Shown: positions 56,389 to 64,000 of the stretch, piece by piece
How the letters are laid out: each line of letters starts with the position of its first letter
Numbering within the stretch: the first letter of the stretch is position 1
Source of the DNA: Clavibacter nebraskensis NCPPB 2581
Lineage (GTDB): Bacteria > Actinomycetota > Actinomycetes > Actinomycetales > Microbacteriaceae
Direction: 5' to 3'
Length of the DNA: 64,000 nucleotides
Assembly: GCF_000355695.1 (NCBI RefSeq)
Contig: NC_020891.1
Span: forward strand, 1,116,001-1,180,000
Made by a program: the position numbers and the translations under genes
The notes under the pieces: generated by a model
What the model was told of the DNA's origin: nothing
Seen by the model: only the letters and a program-made list of their open reading frames with translations
Database searches by the model: none

Positions 56389-57005
56389 GACAGCACCGAG
56401 CCCTCGAGCGCGAGCAGCCGGACCTTCGTGGCGACCCCGTCGCCCGCGCTGAAGCCGGTCACGCGCCCGTCGGAGCCGAGCACGCGATGGCAGGGGACCA
56501 GGATGCAGAGCCGGTTGGCGCCGACAGCGCCGCCCACCGCGCGCGCCCCGCCGGGACGCCCCGCCGCCTGCGCGAGGGCGCCGTACGGCGTGACGCCGCC
56601 GTGGGGGACGCGGGCGAGCGCCTTCCAGACCGCGACCTGGAAGGGCGTGCCCGTCAGCCGAACCGGGACGTCGAACGACGTGCGGCGACCGGCGAAGTGC
56701 TCGTCCAGCTGCCGCGCCGCCTCCGCGAGGACGGGGCTCGGCCGATCGTCCAGGTGGTCGAGCGGCAGGACGTCCGCGGTCGCGATGGAGAGGGCCACGA
56801 CCCGGTCGCCCTCCGCGACGAGCTCCAACCGGCCCACGGGGGACGGGATCCGGAGGAGCGCGGCGCCCGTGGGCAGCAGGCCCGCGGCGGGCGGGAGCGG
56901 ACGGCGCGCATGGTCGTCGAGGGCGGGGGATACGGGACGGCGATCGGGAGCCGGGGGAGCGTGCCGACGCGCGGGGGCGGTGGCGGGAGCGGGAGCGGGG
57001 GTCAT
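56385..57005 (-). CDS. ogt: Methylated-DNA--protein-cysteine methyltransferase
   Basis: A suicide enzyme that moves the methyl group of O6-methylguanine onto its own Cys. The acceptor Cys172 lies in ILVPCHRVLG, with the helix-turn-helix around TPYGALAQAAG and the SGxxxG-like FSAG end. The residue before the active site reads GANRL instead of the usual ANP, a small deviation. The N-terminal 45 residues are Pro/Ala-rich and probably disordered. The TACCTT hexamer six bases before the ATG indicates a leaderless promoter. Cotranscribed with tag. Confidence 0.93.
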   Translation of the reverse strand: MTPAPAPATAPARRHAPPAPDRRPVSPALDDHARRPLPPAAGLLPTGAALLRIPSPVGRLELVAEGDRVVALSIATADVLPLDHLDDRPSPVLAEAARQLDEHFAGRRTSFDVPVRLTGTPFQVAVWKALARVPHGGVTPYGALAQAAGRPGGARAVGGAVGANRLCILVPCHRVLGSDGRVTGFSAGDGVATKVRLLALEGSVLS

Positions 57006-57011
57006 GCGTCG

Positions 57012-57017
57012 AAGGTA
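57012..57017 (-). promoter_or_regulatory. -10 element of the ogt-tag operon
   Basis: Reads TACCTT on the minus strand, six bases before the ogt ATG. Confidence 0.45.
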
Positions 57018-57111
57018 CGGCCGTCCGCGCGGATCGCGCCGGCGCCCGCCGGGTCGGGGGAGGGGCGGCGGGAGGCGCCGTCAGGGGAGGAGGCGGAGGA
57101 GCGCGCCGCCG

Positions 57112-57591
57112 TCACCGCGAGCGCCCGTGCCCGTCCTGCGTGTGGACCTTCAGGTAGACGAACGTCTCCGTGCTCACGACGCCGTCCAGCGCCCGGATCC
57201 GGGCGTTGAGCAGCTCGACGAGCTCCTCGTCGTCCTCGCAGACCACCTCGGCGAGCAGGTCGAACGTGCCGGCCGTCATCACGACGTAGTCGACCGCCGG
57301 GATGTCCGCGAGGGCGTCGGCGACCACGCGCACGTCGCCGCTCACGGTGACGCCGATCATGGCCTGGCGGGTGAGGCCGAGCTGCTGCGGGTCGGTGAGC
57401 GCGACGATGCGGATCACGCCCGCGTCGGTGAGCTTCTGCACGCGCTGCCGGACGGCGGCCTCGCTGAGGCCCACGGCCTTGCCGATCTCGGCGTACGACC
57501 GGCGCCCGTCCTCCCGCAGCTGGTCGACGATGGAGCGGGAGATGGCGTCGATGGGGAGCCCGCGGGCGGAGGGGCGCTGCGGCGTGCTCAT
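57112..57591 (-). CDS. Lrp/AsnC-family transcriptional regulator
   Basis: A 159-residue feast/famine regulator. The N-terminal helix-turn-helix (about 12-60, YAEIGKAVGLSEAAVRQRVQKL) and the RAM effector-binding domain (about 75-150, with VDYVVMTAG and the VSTETFVYLK end) are complete. No target operon is obvious beside it: the neighbours are ogt and, divergently, the FHA gene. The ligand is probably an amino acid. CATGCT six bases before the ATG suggests a leaderless transcript. Confidence 0.9.
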   Translation of the reverse strand: MSTPQRPSARGLPIDAISRSIVDQLREDGRRSYAEIGKAVGLSEAAVRQRVQKLTDAGVIRIVALTDPQQLGLTRQAMIGVTVSGDVRVVADALADIPAVDYVVMTAGTFDLLAEVVCEDDEELVELLNARIRALDGVVSTETFVYLKVHTQDGHGRSR

Positions 57592-57597
57592 CCCCCG

Positions 57598-57603
57598 AGC
57601 ATG
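57598..57603 (-). promoter_or_regulatory. -10 element, leaderless promoter
   Basis: Reads CATGCT on the minus strand, six bases before the ATG of the Lrp-type regulator. Confidence 0.35.
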
Positions 57604-57736
57604 GCAGTCCGGCGGAGGCCGGGCAACCGGATCCGCGGCGACACGGCACCCCGACGGGCCGGATGCCCCTCCCGGGTCCGCAGCGGGCCGCTGTCCGTCG
57701 GACGGCGCAGCCCTCGGGCGCGGCGCGCCCGCGCGA

Positions 57737-57742
57737 TAGGAT
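57737..57742 (+). promoter_or_regulatory. -10 element of the FHA-PP2C operon
   Basis: TAGGAT lies 78 bases before the GTG of the FHA gene, giving a leader of about 70 bases. Confidence 0.4.
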
Positions 57743-57820
57743 CCCTGTCAGCGCGTCCGGCCGCCCGAGGCCCGGCGCCGACCGCCCGACCGGGCGCCGA
57801 CCCTCGATGGAGCCGATGAC

Positions 57821-58944
<1,124 letters not shown>

Positions 58945-58948
<4 letters not shown>

Positions 58949-59781
58949 CCGCCATCGGAGCGGACGTCGCCGAGACCTCCCTCGCCCTGCCCGACGGCCG
59001 CACGCTCGTGCTCGGCTGGGCGTCCATGACCGACCGCGGCCTCCGCCGCGCCCACAACGAGGACAGCGTGCTCGCGGCCGTCCCGTACTTCGCGGTGGCG
59101 GACGGCATGGGCGGGCACGCCGCCGGCGACGTGGCCAGCGACGCCGTCATCCGCCGCCTCGCCGAGGAGCAGGAGCGCGCCGGGTCCGGTTTCGCGGATC
59201 CCGAGGGCGTGGAGCCGGCGCTCGACCTGGCCGTCGGCGACATCCGCGAGGAGACCGGGGACCTCGAGCTGCACGCGGGCACGACCGTCACGGGCGCGTG
59301 TCTCACCCTGGTGTCCGACCGTCCCTACTGGGCCGTCTTCAACGTCGGCGACTCGCGGGTCTACCAGCTGCGCGGCGACGTGCTCGAGCAGGTGACCGTC
59401 GACCACTCCGTCGTGCAGGAGATGGTGGACGCCGGCCGCATCACGCGCGCGCAGGCCGACCGGCACCCGGACGGGAACATCATCACGCGGGCGGTCGGCG
59501 TGGGCGACGCGGCCGAGGCGGACTACTGGCTGCTGCCCGTCACCGCGCGGCTGCGGCTGCTGGTCTGCTCCGACGGCCTGACCAAGGAGCTGGCCGACGC
59601 GGAGATCCGCGGGCACCTGCTGCGCGCCGACGACGCGGCGACGGCCGTGCGCGACCTCGTGGTGCACGCGCTGGAGAACGGCGGACGCGACAACGTCACG
59701 GCCGTCGTGGTCGACGTGCTGCGGATCGACCCCGCCGCCGACACGCCCGAGCCGGCCCGCCGCCGCGGCCTGCGCCGCTGA
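58945..59781 (+). CDS. PP2C-family protein serine/threonine phosphatase
   Basis: A 278-residue metal-dependent phosphatase with all PP2C motifs: a GLRRAHNEDS start (Asp at about 43), FAVADGMGGH (metal Asp), VGDSRVYQLR, SDGLTKE and GGRDNVTAVVV. It probably reverses Ser/Thr kinase signalling together with the FHA protein, whose stop overlaps its start. It has no membrane helix, unlike the PstP type, so it is a soluble phosphatase. A small hairpin follows. Confidence 0.93.
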
Positions 59782-59788
59782 CCCGTGT

Positions 59789-59803
59789 GCCGGGCAGCCC
59801 GGC
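59789..59803. terminator. Small hairpin between PP2C and dapD genes
   Basis: GCCGGG and CCCGGC pair around CAG between the convergent genes. It is short, so it is a moderate candidate. Confidence 0.4.
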
Positions 59804-59817
59804 TGTCGCGGCCCGCG

Positions 59818-60816
59818 CTACGCGTGCAGCGCGTCGTTGAGGATCGACCCGCCGCCACGCCGCGGGACCGCCTCCACGGCGCCCGTGAGCGAGTTGCGGC
59901 GGAACAGGATCCCGGGCCGGCCGGAGAGCTCGACGGCCTTCACCTGCGGCACGGTCCCGTCCGGGCCCGGCGCCTCGCCCGCGAGCCGGACCTTGGTGCC
60001 GGCCGTCACGTAGAGGCCCGCCTCCACGACGCTGTCGTCGCCGATGGAGATTCCGACGCCCGAGTTCGCCCCGAGGAGCGCCCGCTCGCCGATGACGACG
60101 CGCTGCGTGCCGCCGCCCGAGAGCGTGCCCATGATGGAGGCGCCGCCGCCGACGTCCGAGCCGTCGCCCACGACGACGCCCTGCGTGATCCGGCCCTCGA
60201 CCATGGAGGAGCCGAGAGTGCCGGCGTTGAAGTTGACGAAGCCCTCGTGCATGACGGTGGTGCCGGGCGCGAGGTGGGCTCCGAGGCGCACGCGCGAGGC
60301 GTCGGCGATGCGCACGCGGTCCGGCGTGACGTAGTCGAGCAGGCGGGGGAACTTGTCCACCCCGTGCGCGGCGATGCCCGCCCGCTGGAGCGACGGCCGC
60401 AGCCGGTCGAAGTCGTCGGGGTGCACGGGCCCGGCGTTGGTCCAGACGACGATGGGGAGCTGGCCGAAGATCCCGTCGAGGTTCAGCGTGTTCGGCGCCA
60501 CGAGCAGGTGGCTGAGCAGGTGCAGCCGCAGGTAGGCGTCGGGCGTGGACGCGGGCGGCGCCTGCAGGTCGACCTCGACGGTGACGATGTCGACCGTCAC
60601 GCCCCGGCGCGGGTCGGCCACGGCGAGCTCCTCGATCCAGGCCGGCGCGATCCAGCGGTCGCGGCCGGCCGGCAGCGGCCCGAGCTCGGGCGCGGGGAAC
60701 CAGGTGTCGAGGACGGTGCCGTTCGAGGCGACGGTCGCGAGCCCGTAGCCCCAGGCGGATCCGGTGGCGGGGGAGGAGGCGGGCGCGGCGGACGGGGGCG
60801 AAGCGGGGGAGGCCAT
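59818..60816 (-). CDS. dapD: 2,3,4,5-tetrahydropyridine-2,6-dicarboxylate N-succinyltransferase
   Basis: Adds succinyl from succinyl-CoA to tetrahydrodipicolinate in the succinylase branch of lysine synthesis. The 332-residue protein is the actinobacterial type with a left-handed beta-helix of hexapeptide repeats (about 165-290) and the [11 protein letters not shown]-terminal element. The ATG at 60816 has a TACGCT hexamer six bases upstream. It is divergent from dapE, which acts later in the same branch. lysA is 25 kb away. Confidence 0.94.
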   Translation of the reverse strand: MASPASPPSAAPASSPATGSAWGYGLATVASNGTVLDTWFPAPELGPLPAGRDRWIAPAWIEELAVADPRRGVTVDIVTVEVDLQAPPASTPDAYLRLHLLSHLLVAPNTLNLDGIFGQLPIVVWTNAGPVHPDDFDRLRPSLQRAGIAAHGVDKFPRLLDYVTPDRVRIADASRVRLGAHLAPGTTVMHEGFVNFNAGTLGSSMVEGRITQGVVVGDGSDVGGGASIMGTLSGGGTQRVVIGERALLGANSGVGISIGDDSVVEAGLYVTAGTKVRLAGEAPGPDGTVPQVKAVELSGRPGILFRRNSLTGAVEAVPRRGGGSILNDALHA

Positions 60817-60822
60817 GCGGCC

Positions 60823-60828
60823 AGCGTA
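60823..60828 (-). promoter_or_regulatory. -10 element of dapD
   Basis: Reads TACGCT on the minus strand, six bases before the dapD ATG. Confidence 0.5.
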
Positions 60829-60883
60829 CCGATGGCCGTGGCCCGTCCCGGTCCCTCCCCAGGACCGCGCCCGGGCACCGACC

Positions 60884-60889
60884 TAGGAT
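60884..60889 (+). promoter_or_regulatory. -10 element of dapE
   Basis: TAGGAT lies seven bases before the ATG at 60897 and overlaps the upstream ATG at 60888, which therefore is not the start. Confidence 0.5.
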
Positions 60890-60896
60890 GTCTCGC

Positions 60897-61994
60897 ATGC
60901 CGACCGAGATGCCTCCCGTGCCCGAGCTGGACCTCACCGCGGGGAGCGTGGAGGTCACCCGCGCGATCTGCGACATCGAGTCGGTGTCCGGCGACGAGGC
61001 CGGCCTGGCCGACGCCATCGAGCGGGCGCTCGCCGGGTGCGCGCACCTCCAGCTCGAGCGCGACGGCGACGCGGTCGTCGCCCGCACCCACCTCGGCCGC
61101 GACCGTCGCGTCGTCATCGCCGGACACATCGACACCGTGCCGCTCAACCGCAACCTCCCCACGCGCACCGAGCACGAGGGCGGCGTCGAGTACCTCTGGG
61201 GCCGCGGCACGGTCGACATGAAGGCGGGCGTCGCCGTGCAGCTCGTGCTGGCCGCCGAGCTCGTGGATCCCGCCTACGACATCACCTGGATCTGGTACGA
61301 CCACGAGGAGGTCTCCGACAGCCTCAACGGGCTCGGCCGCCTCGCCCGCACCCGGCCCGACCTGCTCGAGGGCGACTTCGCGATCCTCGGCGAGCCGACC
61401 CGGGCGGAGATCGAGGGCGGCTGCAACGGCAACCTCCGCGTCGAGGTGCGGGCGTTCGGGAAGCGCTCGCACTCGGCCCGCTCCTGGGTGGGCGAGAACG
61501 CGATCCACCGCATCGCCCCCGTGCTCGACACCCTCGCCGCGTACGAGGCGCGCGAGGTCGAGGTCGACGGGCTCGTGTACCGCGAGGGCCTCAACGCCGT
61601 GGGCGTCTCCGGCGGCATCGCGGGCAACGTCATCCCCGACGAGGCCATGGTGCACGTCAACTACCGCTTCGCCCCGAGTCGATCCGGCGCCGAGGCCGTG
61701 GAGCACGTCACGAGCCTGTTCCCCGGATTCGAGGTCACGGTCGTGGACCTCGCGGAGGGCGCCCGACCCGGCCTCGACGCGGAGATCGCGCAGCCCTTCC
61801 TCGCGGCGGTCGGCGGCGAGGCGCGCCCCAAGTACGGCTGGACCGACGTCGCCCGCTTCAGCGCGCTGGGCGTGCCGGCCGTGAACTACGGCCCCGGGGA
61901 TCCGCTGCTCGCCCACCACGACGACGAGCGCGTGGACGTCGCCCAGATCACGTCGTGCGAGCGCGGCCTCCGGGCGTGGCTGACGGCGCGCTGA
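60897..61994 (+). CDS. dapE: Succinyl-diaminopimelate desuccinylase
   Basis: Hydrolyses N-succinyl-LL-diaminopimelate in lysine synthesis. The 365-residue M20 metallopeptidase-family enzyme has GHIDTVP (first zinc His and Asp), WGRGTVDMKAG, YDHEE with the catalytic Glu pair, the GEPT element and the C-terminal HHDDERV zinc ligand. A central dimerisation domain (about 180-290) is present. The PIG-V-like gene overlaps its 3' end. Confidence 0.94.
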   Translation: MPTEMPPVPELDLTAGSVEVTRAICDIESVSGDEAGLADAIERALAGCAHLQLERDGDAVVARTHLGRDRRVVIAGHIDTVPLNRNLPTRTEHEGGVEYLWGRGTVDMKAGVAVQLVLAAELVDPAYDITWIWYDHEEVSDSLNGLGRLARTRPDLLEGDFAILGEPTRAEIEGGCNGNLRVEVRAFGKRSHSARSWVGENAIHRIAPVLDTLAAYEAREVEVDGLVYREGLNAVGVSGGIAGNVIPDEAMVHVNYRFAPSRSGAEAVEHVTSLFPGFEVTVVDLAEGARPGLDAEIAQPFLAAVGGEARPKYGWTDVARFSALGVPAVNYGPGDPLLAHHDDERVDVAQITSCERGLRAWLTAR

Positions 61995-63208
61995 CCCGGT
62001 CGGTCGGGCGCTCGGCGCGGCGCGACCTGCCTGGCGCCCGAACCGTCGGCCGCCTGCCCTGGTGGGCGGCGGTCCTCGGCGTCTACGCCCTGAGCCGTGT
62101 CCTCACCACCGTGCTCATGCTCGTCTCGGCCCGGAGCCAGATCCGCACCCCGTGGGCCCCCGCGTCGCCCTCCTACCTGCAGTACGCCACCTTCTGGGAC
62201 GCCGGCTGGTACCGCGACATCGCGACCTTCGGCTACCCGACCGTCCTCCCCGTCGACGCCGCGGGCCACGTGCAGTCGAACCCGTGGGCCTTCCTCCCGG
62301 TCTACCCGGCGATCGTGCGCGCCATCCAGGACGCCACGGGCGCGCCCTTCGACGTGGCCGCCGTCACGGTCTCGGTGCTCGCGGGCGGCGGCGCGGTGCT
62401 CGTGCTGCACCGCCTGCTGTCGCGCTTCCTCTCGCCGTCGTCCACCCTCACCGCGGTGGTCATCGTCTGCGTGGGCCCGGTGTCGCCGCTCTTCCAGATC
62501 GCGTACGCCGAGAGCCTGCAGACGCTCCTGCTCCTCACGGCCCTGCTGCTCCTGGTCGAGCGGCGCTACGTGCTCCTCGCGCCCGTCGTGGTGGTCATGG
62601 CGTTCACGCGTCCCCTCGGCCTCGCCTTCGCGCTCGCGCTGGTCCTGCATGGCGCGCACCGCGTCGCGACAGCGCGCCGCGATCCGTTCCCGACGGCCGA
62701 GCGCGCCCGGCTCGTGCTGGCGACGACCGCGTCCGTCGCCGCCGGTGCCGCATGGCCGGTCGTCGCCTGGATCCGCACGGGCTCGTTCACGGCCTACACC
62801 GACACGGAGCTCTCCTGGCGCGCCGCGTACGTCGGCTACCGGCACCTCGTGCCCTTTGAGGCGTGGTTCGACGCCGGCGACTTCTGGATCGGCGGGGTCG
62901 CCGGCGCGATCGCCGTGCTCCTCGTCGTGGCGGCCTTCGTCCTGATCCTGTTCCTCCCCTCGGTGCGCGCGCTCGGCCCTGACCTCCGCATCTGGATCGC
63001 GTCCTACGGCATCTACCTCTTCGCGGTCTTCTTCCCGCAGTCGAGCGTCTTCCGCCTCCTGCTGCCCATGATCCCGCTGGCCGGGCCGCTCGCCGTGCCC
63101 CGCTCGCGCGCGTACCGCGTCGCCGTCGTCGTCGCCATGTTCGTGGGCCAGTGGATCTGGATCGACGTCCTCTGGCGGGCGACGGCGGGCGACTGGACGC
63201 CGCCGTGA
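61976..63208 (+). CDS. PIG-V/GT39-like membrane mannosyltransferase
   Basis: A 410-residue membrane protein with about nine or ten helices, resembling eukaryotic GPI mannosyltransferase 2 (PIG-V) and bacterial polyprenyl-phosphate-mannose enzymes. The first luminal loop has FWDAGWYRDIATFGYP, the WD-x2-WY element of the family, then SNPWAFLPVYP. The donor is probably polyprenyl-phosphomannose and the acceptor a cell-envelope glycan; both are inference. The GTG at 61976 overlaps dapE by 19 bases; the CTG at 61991, which overlaps the dapE stop as CTGA, is an alternative start. Cotranscription with dapE is likely. Confidence 0.75.
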   Translation: MADGALTRSVGRSARRDLPGARTVGRLPWWAAVLGVYALSRVLTTVLMLVSARSQIRTPWAPASPSYLQYATFWDAGWYRDIATFGYPTVLPVDAAGHVQSNPWAFLPVYPAIVRAIQDATGAPFDVAAVTVSVLAGGGAVLVLHRLLSRFLSPSSTLTAVVIVCVGPVSPLFQIAYAESLQTLLLLTALLLLVERRYVLLAPVVVVMAFTRPLGLAFALALVLHGAHRVATARRDPFPTAERARLVLATTASVAAGAAWPVVAWIRTGSFTAYTDTELSWRAAYVGYRHLVPFEAWFDAGDFWIGGVAGAIAVLLVVAAFVLILFLPSVRALGPDLRIWIASYGIYLFAVFFPQSSVFRLLLPMIPLAGPLAVPRSRAYRVAVVVAMFVGQWIWIDVLWRATAGDWTPP

Positions 63209-63241
63209 CCCCGACCCCGCGACGTCGGATGGCGTCCCGGC

Positions 63242-63272
63242 CGCGCCCCCTCCACCGCCGGACGGGGGCGCG
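63242..63272 (+). terminator. Terminator of the dapE-mannosyltransferase transcript
   Basis: CGCGCCCCC (63242-63250) and GGGGGCGCG (63264-63272) pair perfectly with a 13-base loop, 33 bases after the stop. Confidence 0.6.
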
Positions 63273-63321
63273 CGGGGCGTAGCACGGAGCCGCGCGTTCA
63301 TCGGGGGGCGTGTCCATGCGG

Positions 63322-63327
63322 GATAAT
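63322..63327 (+). promoter_or_regulatory. -10 element of the DUF3117 gene
   Basis: GATAAT is close to the sigma-70-type consensus, better than any other hexamer in the window. A 22-base leader with AAAGGGGA follows, so this gene is not leaderless and may be strongly expressed. Confidence 0.55.
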
Positions 63328-63355
63328 GGATGCACATCCACGAAAGGGGAGCCGA

Positions 63356-63529
63356 ATGGCAGCCATGAAGCCCAGGACCGGCGACGGACCGATGGAGGCC
63401 GTGAAGGAGGGCAGGCTCATCATCGTGCGCGTGCCCTTGGAGGGAGGCGGACGACTCGTCGTCTCCGTCAACGACGCCGAAGCGAAGGAGCTTCACGACG
63501 CCCTCGCCGCGGTGACCAGCGCGAGCTAG
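63356..63529 (+). CDS. DUF3117 small protein
   Basis: A 57-residue protein, full length for DUF3117, an actinobacterium-specific family of unknown function: MAAMKPRTGDGPMEAVKEGR at the start, then a two-stranded core RLVVSVNDAEAKEL. The ATG at 63356 follows AAAGGGGA by six bases. Strong -10 and terminator signals suggest an abundant product. No function can be assigned. Confidence 0.85.
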   Translation: MAAMKPRTGDGPMEAVKEGRLIIVRVPLEGGGRLVVSVNDAEAKELHDALAAVTSAS

Positions 63530-63548
63530 TCGAGACCGCACCACGCGC

Positions 63549-63583
63549 CACCGCCCGCCCCGTCGACGACGGGGCGGGCGGTG
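63549..63583. terminator. Perfect 16-bp terminator hairpin
   Basis: CACCGCCCGCCCCGTC (63549-63564) and its exact reverse complement (63568-63583) enclose GAC. It lies 19 bases after the DUF3117 stop and 52 bases from the stop of the convergent methyltransferase gene, so it probably serves both. Confidence 0.8.
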
Positions 63584-63635
63584 CTGTCTGCGGGGGTGCC
63601 CGTCCGGGGCTCGTGCGACGGGCGCGCCGCGGCGG

Positions 63636-64000
63636 TCAGCGCCCGGTCTTGGCGATCTGCAGCAGGCCGTCGCCCGCGGGCGAGAGCGACGCGACGACGG
63701 CGCCGGATCCCGCGGTCTCCTGCACGAGCGTGCGGAACGCCGCCGTCTGCGCGTCGCGCGCCGCGGGATTCTGCACCCGTCCTCGCCATAGGGCGTGCGG
63801 CACGAGCACGAGCCCGCCGGTGCGCGCGAGGCGCAGGCCGTGCTCGACGTACTCGATGACCTGGGCGGGATCCGCGTCCACGAGCACCAGGTCGTAGCTC
63901 GTGTCGCTCATCCGCGGCAGCACGTCGAGCGCGCGACCCGTGATGAGGCGCACGCGGTTGGCGGGCACCTCGGCGTCCGCGAGGATCTCGCGCGCGGCCT
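63636..64000 (-). CDS. O-methyltransferase family 3 protein, partial
   Basis: The last about 121 residues of a class I SAM-dependent O-methyltransferase (catechol/caffeoyl-CoA type). The frame stays open to the window edge, so the start and SAM-binding motifs lie beyond 64000. Visible are the Rossmann strand SYDLVLVDADPAQVIEYVEHGLRLAR, where the aspartates are normally metal ligands, and GGLVLVPHALWRGRV before the C-terminal strands. The third metal ligand Asn/Asp region appears altered. The substrate is unknown. Confidence 0.8.
   Translation of the reverse strand, partial: AAREILADAEVPANRVRLITGRALDVLPRMSDTSYDLVLVDADPAQVIEYVEHGLRLARTGGLVLVPHALWRGRVQNPAARDAQTAAFRTLVQETAGSGAVVASLSPAGDGLLQIAKTGR

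Overview
The window is very G+C-rich, densely coding chromosomal DNA from a high-GC Gram-positive actinomycete. Protein content and style (sortase-like and lipobox surface proteins, succinylase-route dapD/dapE, Rho with a long Arg/Asp/Gln-rich insert, short F1 epsilon subunit, a DUF3117 protein, many leaderless genes) fit the family Microbacteriaceae, with Clavibacter or a close relative the best guess. The order argS - lysA - hom - thrC - thrB - rho - prfA - prmC - Sua5 - wecA - atp operon matches the order I recall from Mycobacterium, so 32-55 kb is ancestral core. I see no phage, insertion sequence, CRISPR array or rRNA. One tRNA gene, Arg(CCG), is present.

Layout. 0-4.6 kb: S51-type hydrolase, ung, a GNAT acetyltransferase, a CPBP membrane protease and an epimerase. 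4.6-7.4 kb: the ribulose-monophosphate pair hxlB-hxlA, divergent from an unusual regulator that joins a degenerate histidine-kinase core to a LuxR-type DNA-binding domain. 7.5-17 kb: a secreted 5'-nucleotidase with a possible PHO box, an amidase, a permease, an iron-box-controlled siderophore-interacting protein followed by a free-standing copy of its C-terminal lobe, and oxidoreductases. 17-23 kb: arginase-family protein, NADP-binding reductase, PspA paired with a secreted TPM-domain protein, an RNA-ligase-like gene with an apparent CTG start, an antitoxin-like gene and the tRNA. 23-32 kb: pdxH-like gene, a class I amidotransferase, then a five-gene operon (asparaginase, HP0310-like deacetylase/imidase, MFS transporter, two SDRs) facing its own LacI-type repressor. 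32-55 kb: arginine charging, lysine/threonine synthesis, termination and release factors, tRNA modification, cell-wall lipid carrier and ATP synthase. 55-64 kb: YaaA, alkylation repair (ogt-tag), an Lrp-type regulator, an FHA/PP2C pair, divergent dapD/dapE, a PIG-V-like mannosyltransferase, DUF3117 and a partial O-methyltransferase running off the right edge.

Three patterns run across the window. First, at least 17 genes have a (T/C)A-N3-T hexamer placed almost always exactly six bases before the start codon, which indicates leaderless transcription and decides several starts. Second, the palindrome GGATCC is strongly over-represented (27 in the first 10 kb by eye, about 3 expected from composition), yet only two lie across the whole atp operon; it behaves like a highly iterated palindrome. 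Third, operons are tightly packed with ATGA, GTGA and even CTGA stop-start overlaps.

The most promising undescribed system is the LacI-regulated operon at 24.9-31.0 kb, which I infer may open and degrade a cyclic imide or related amide.
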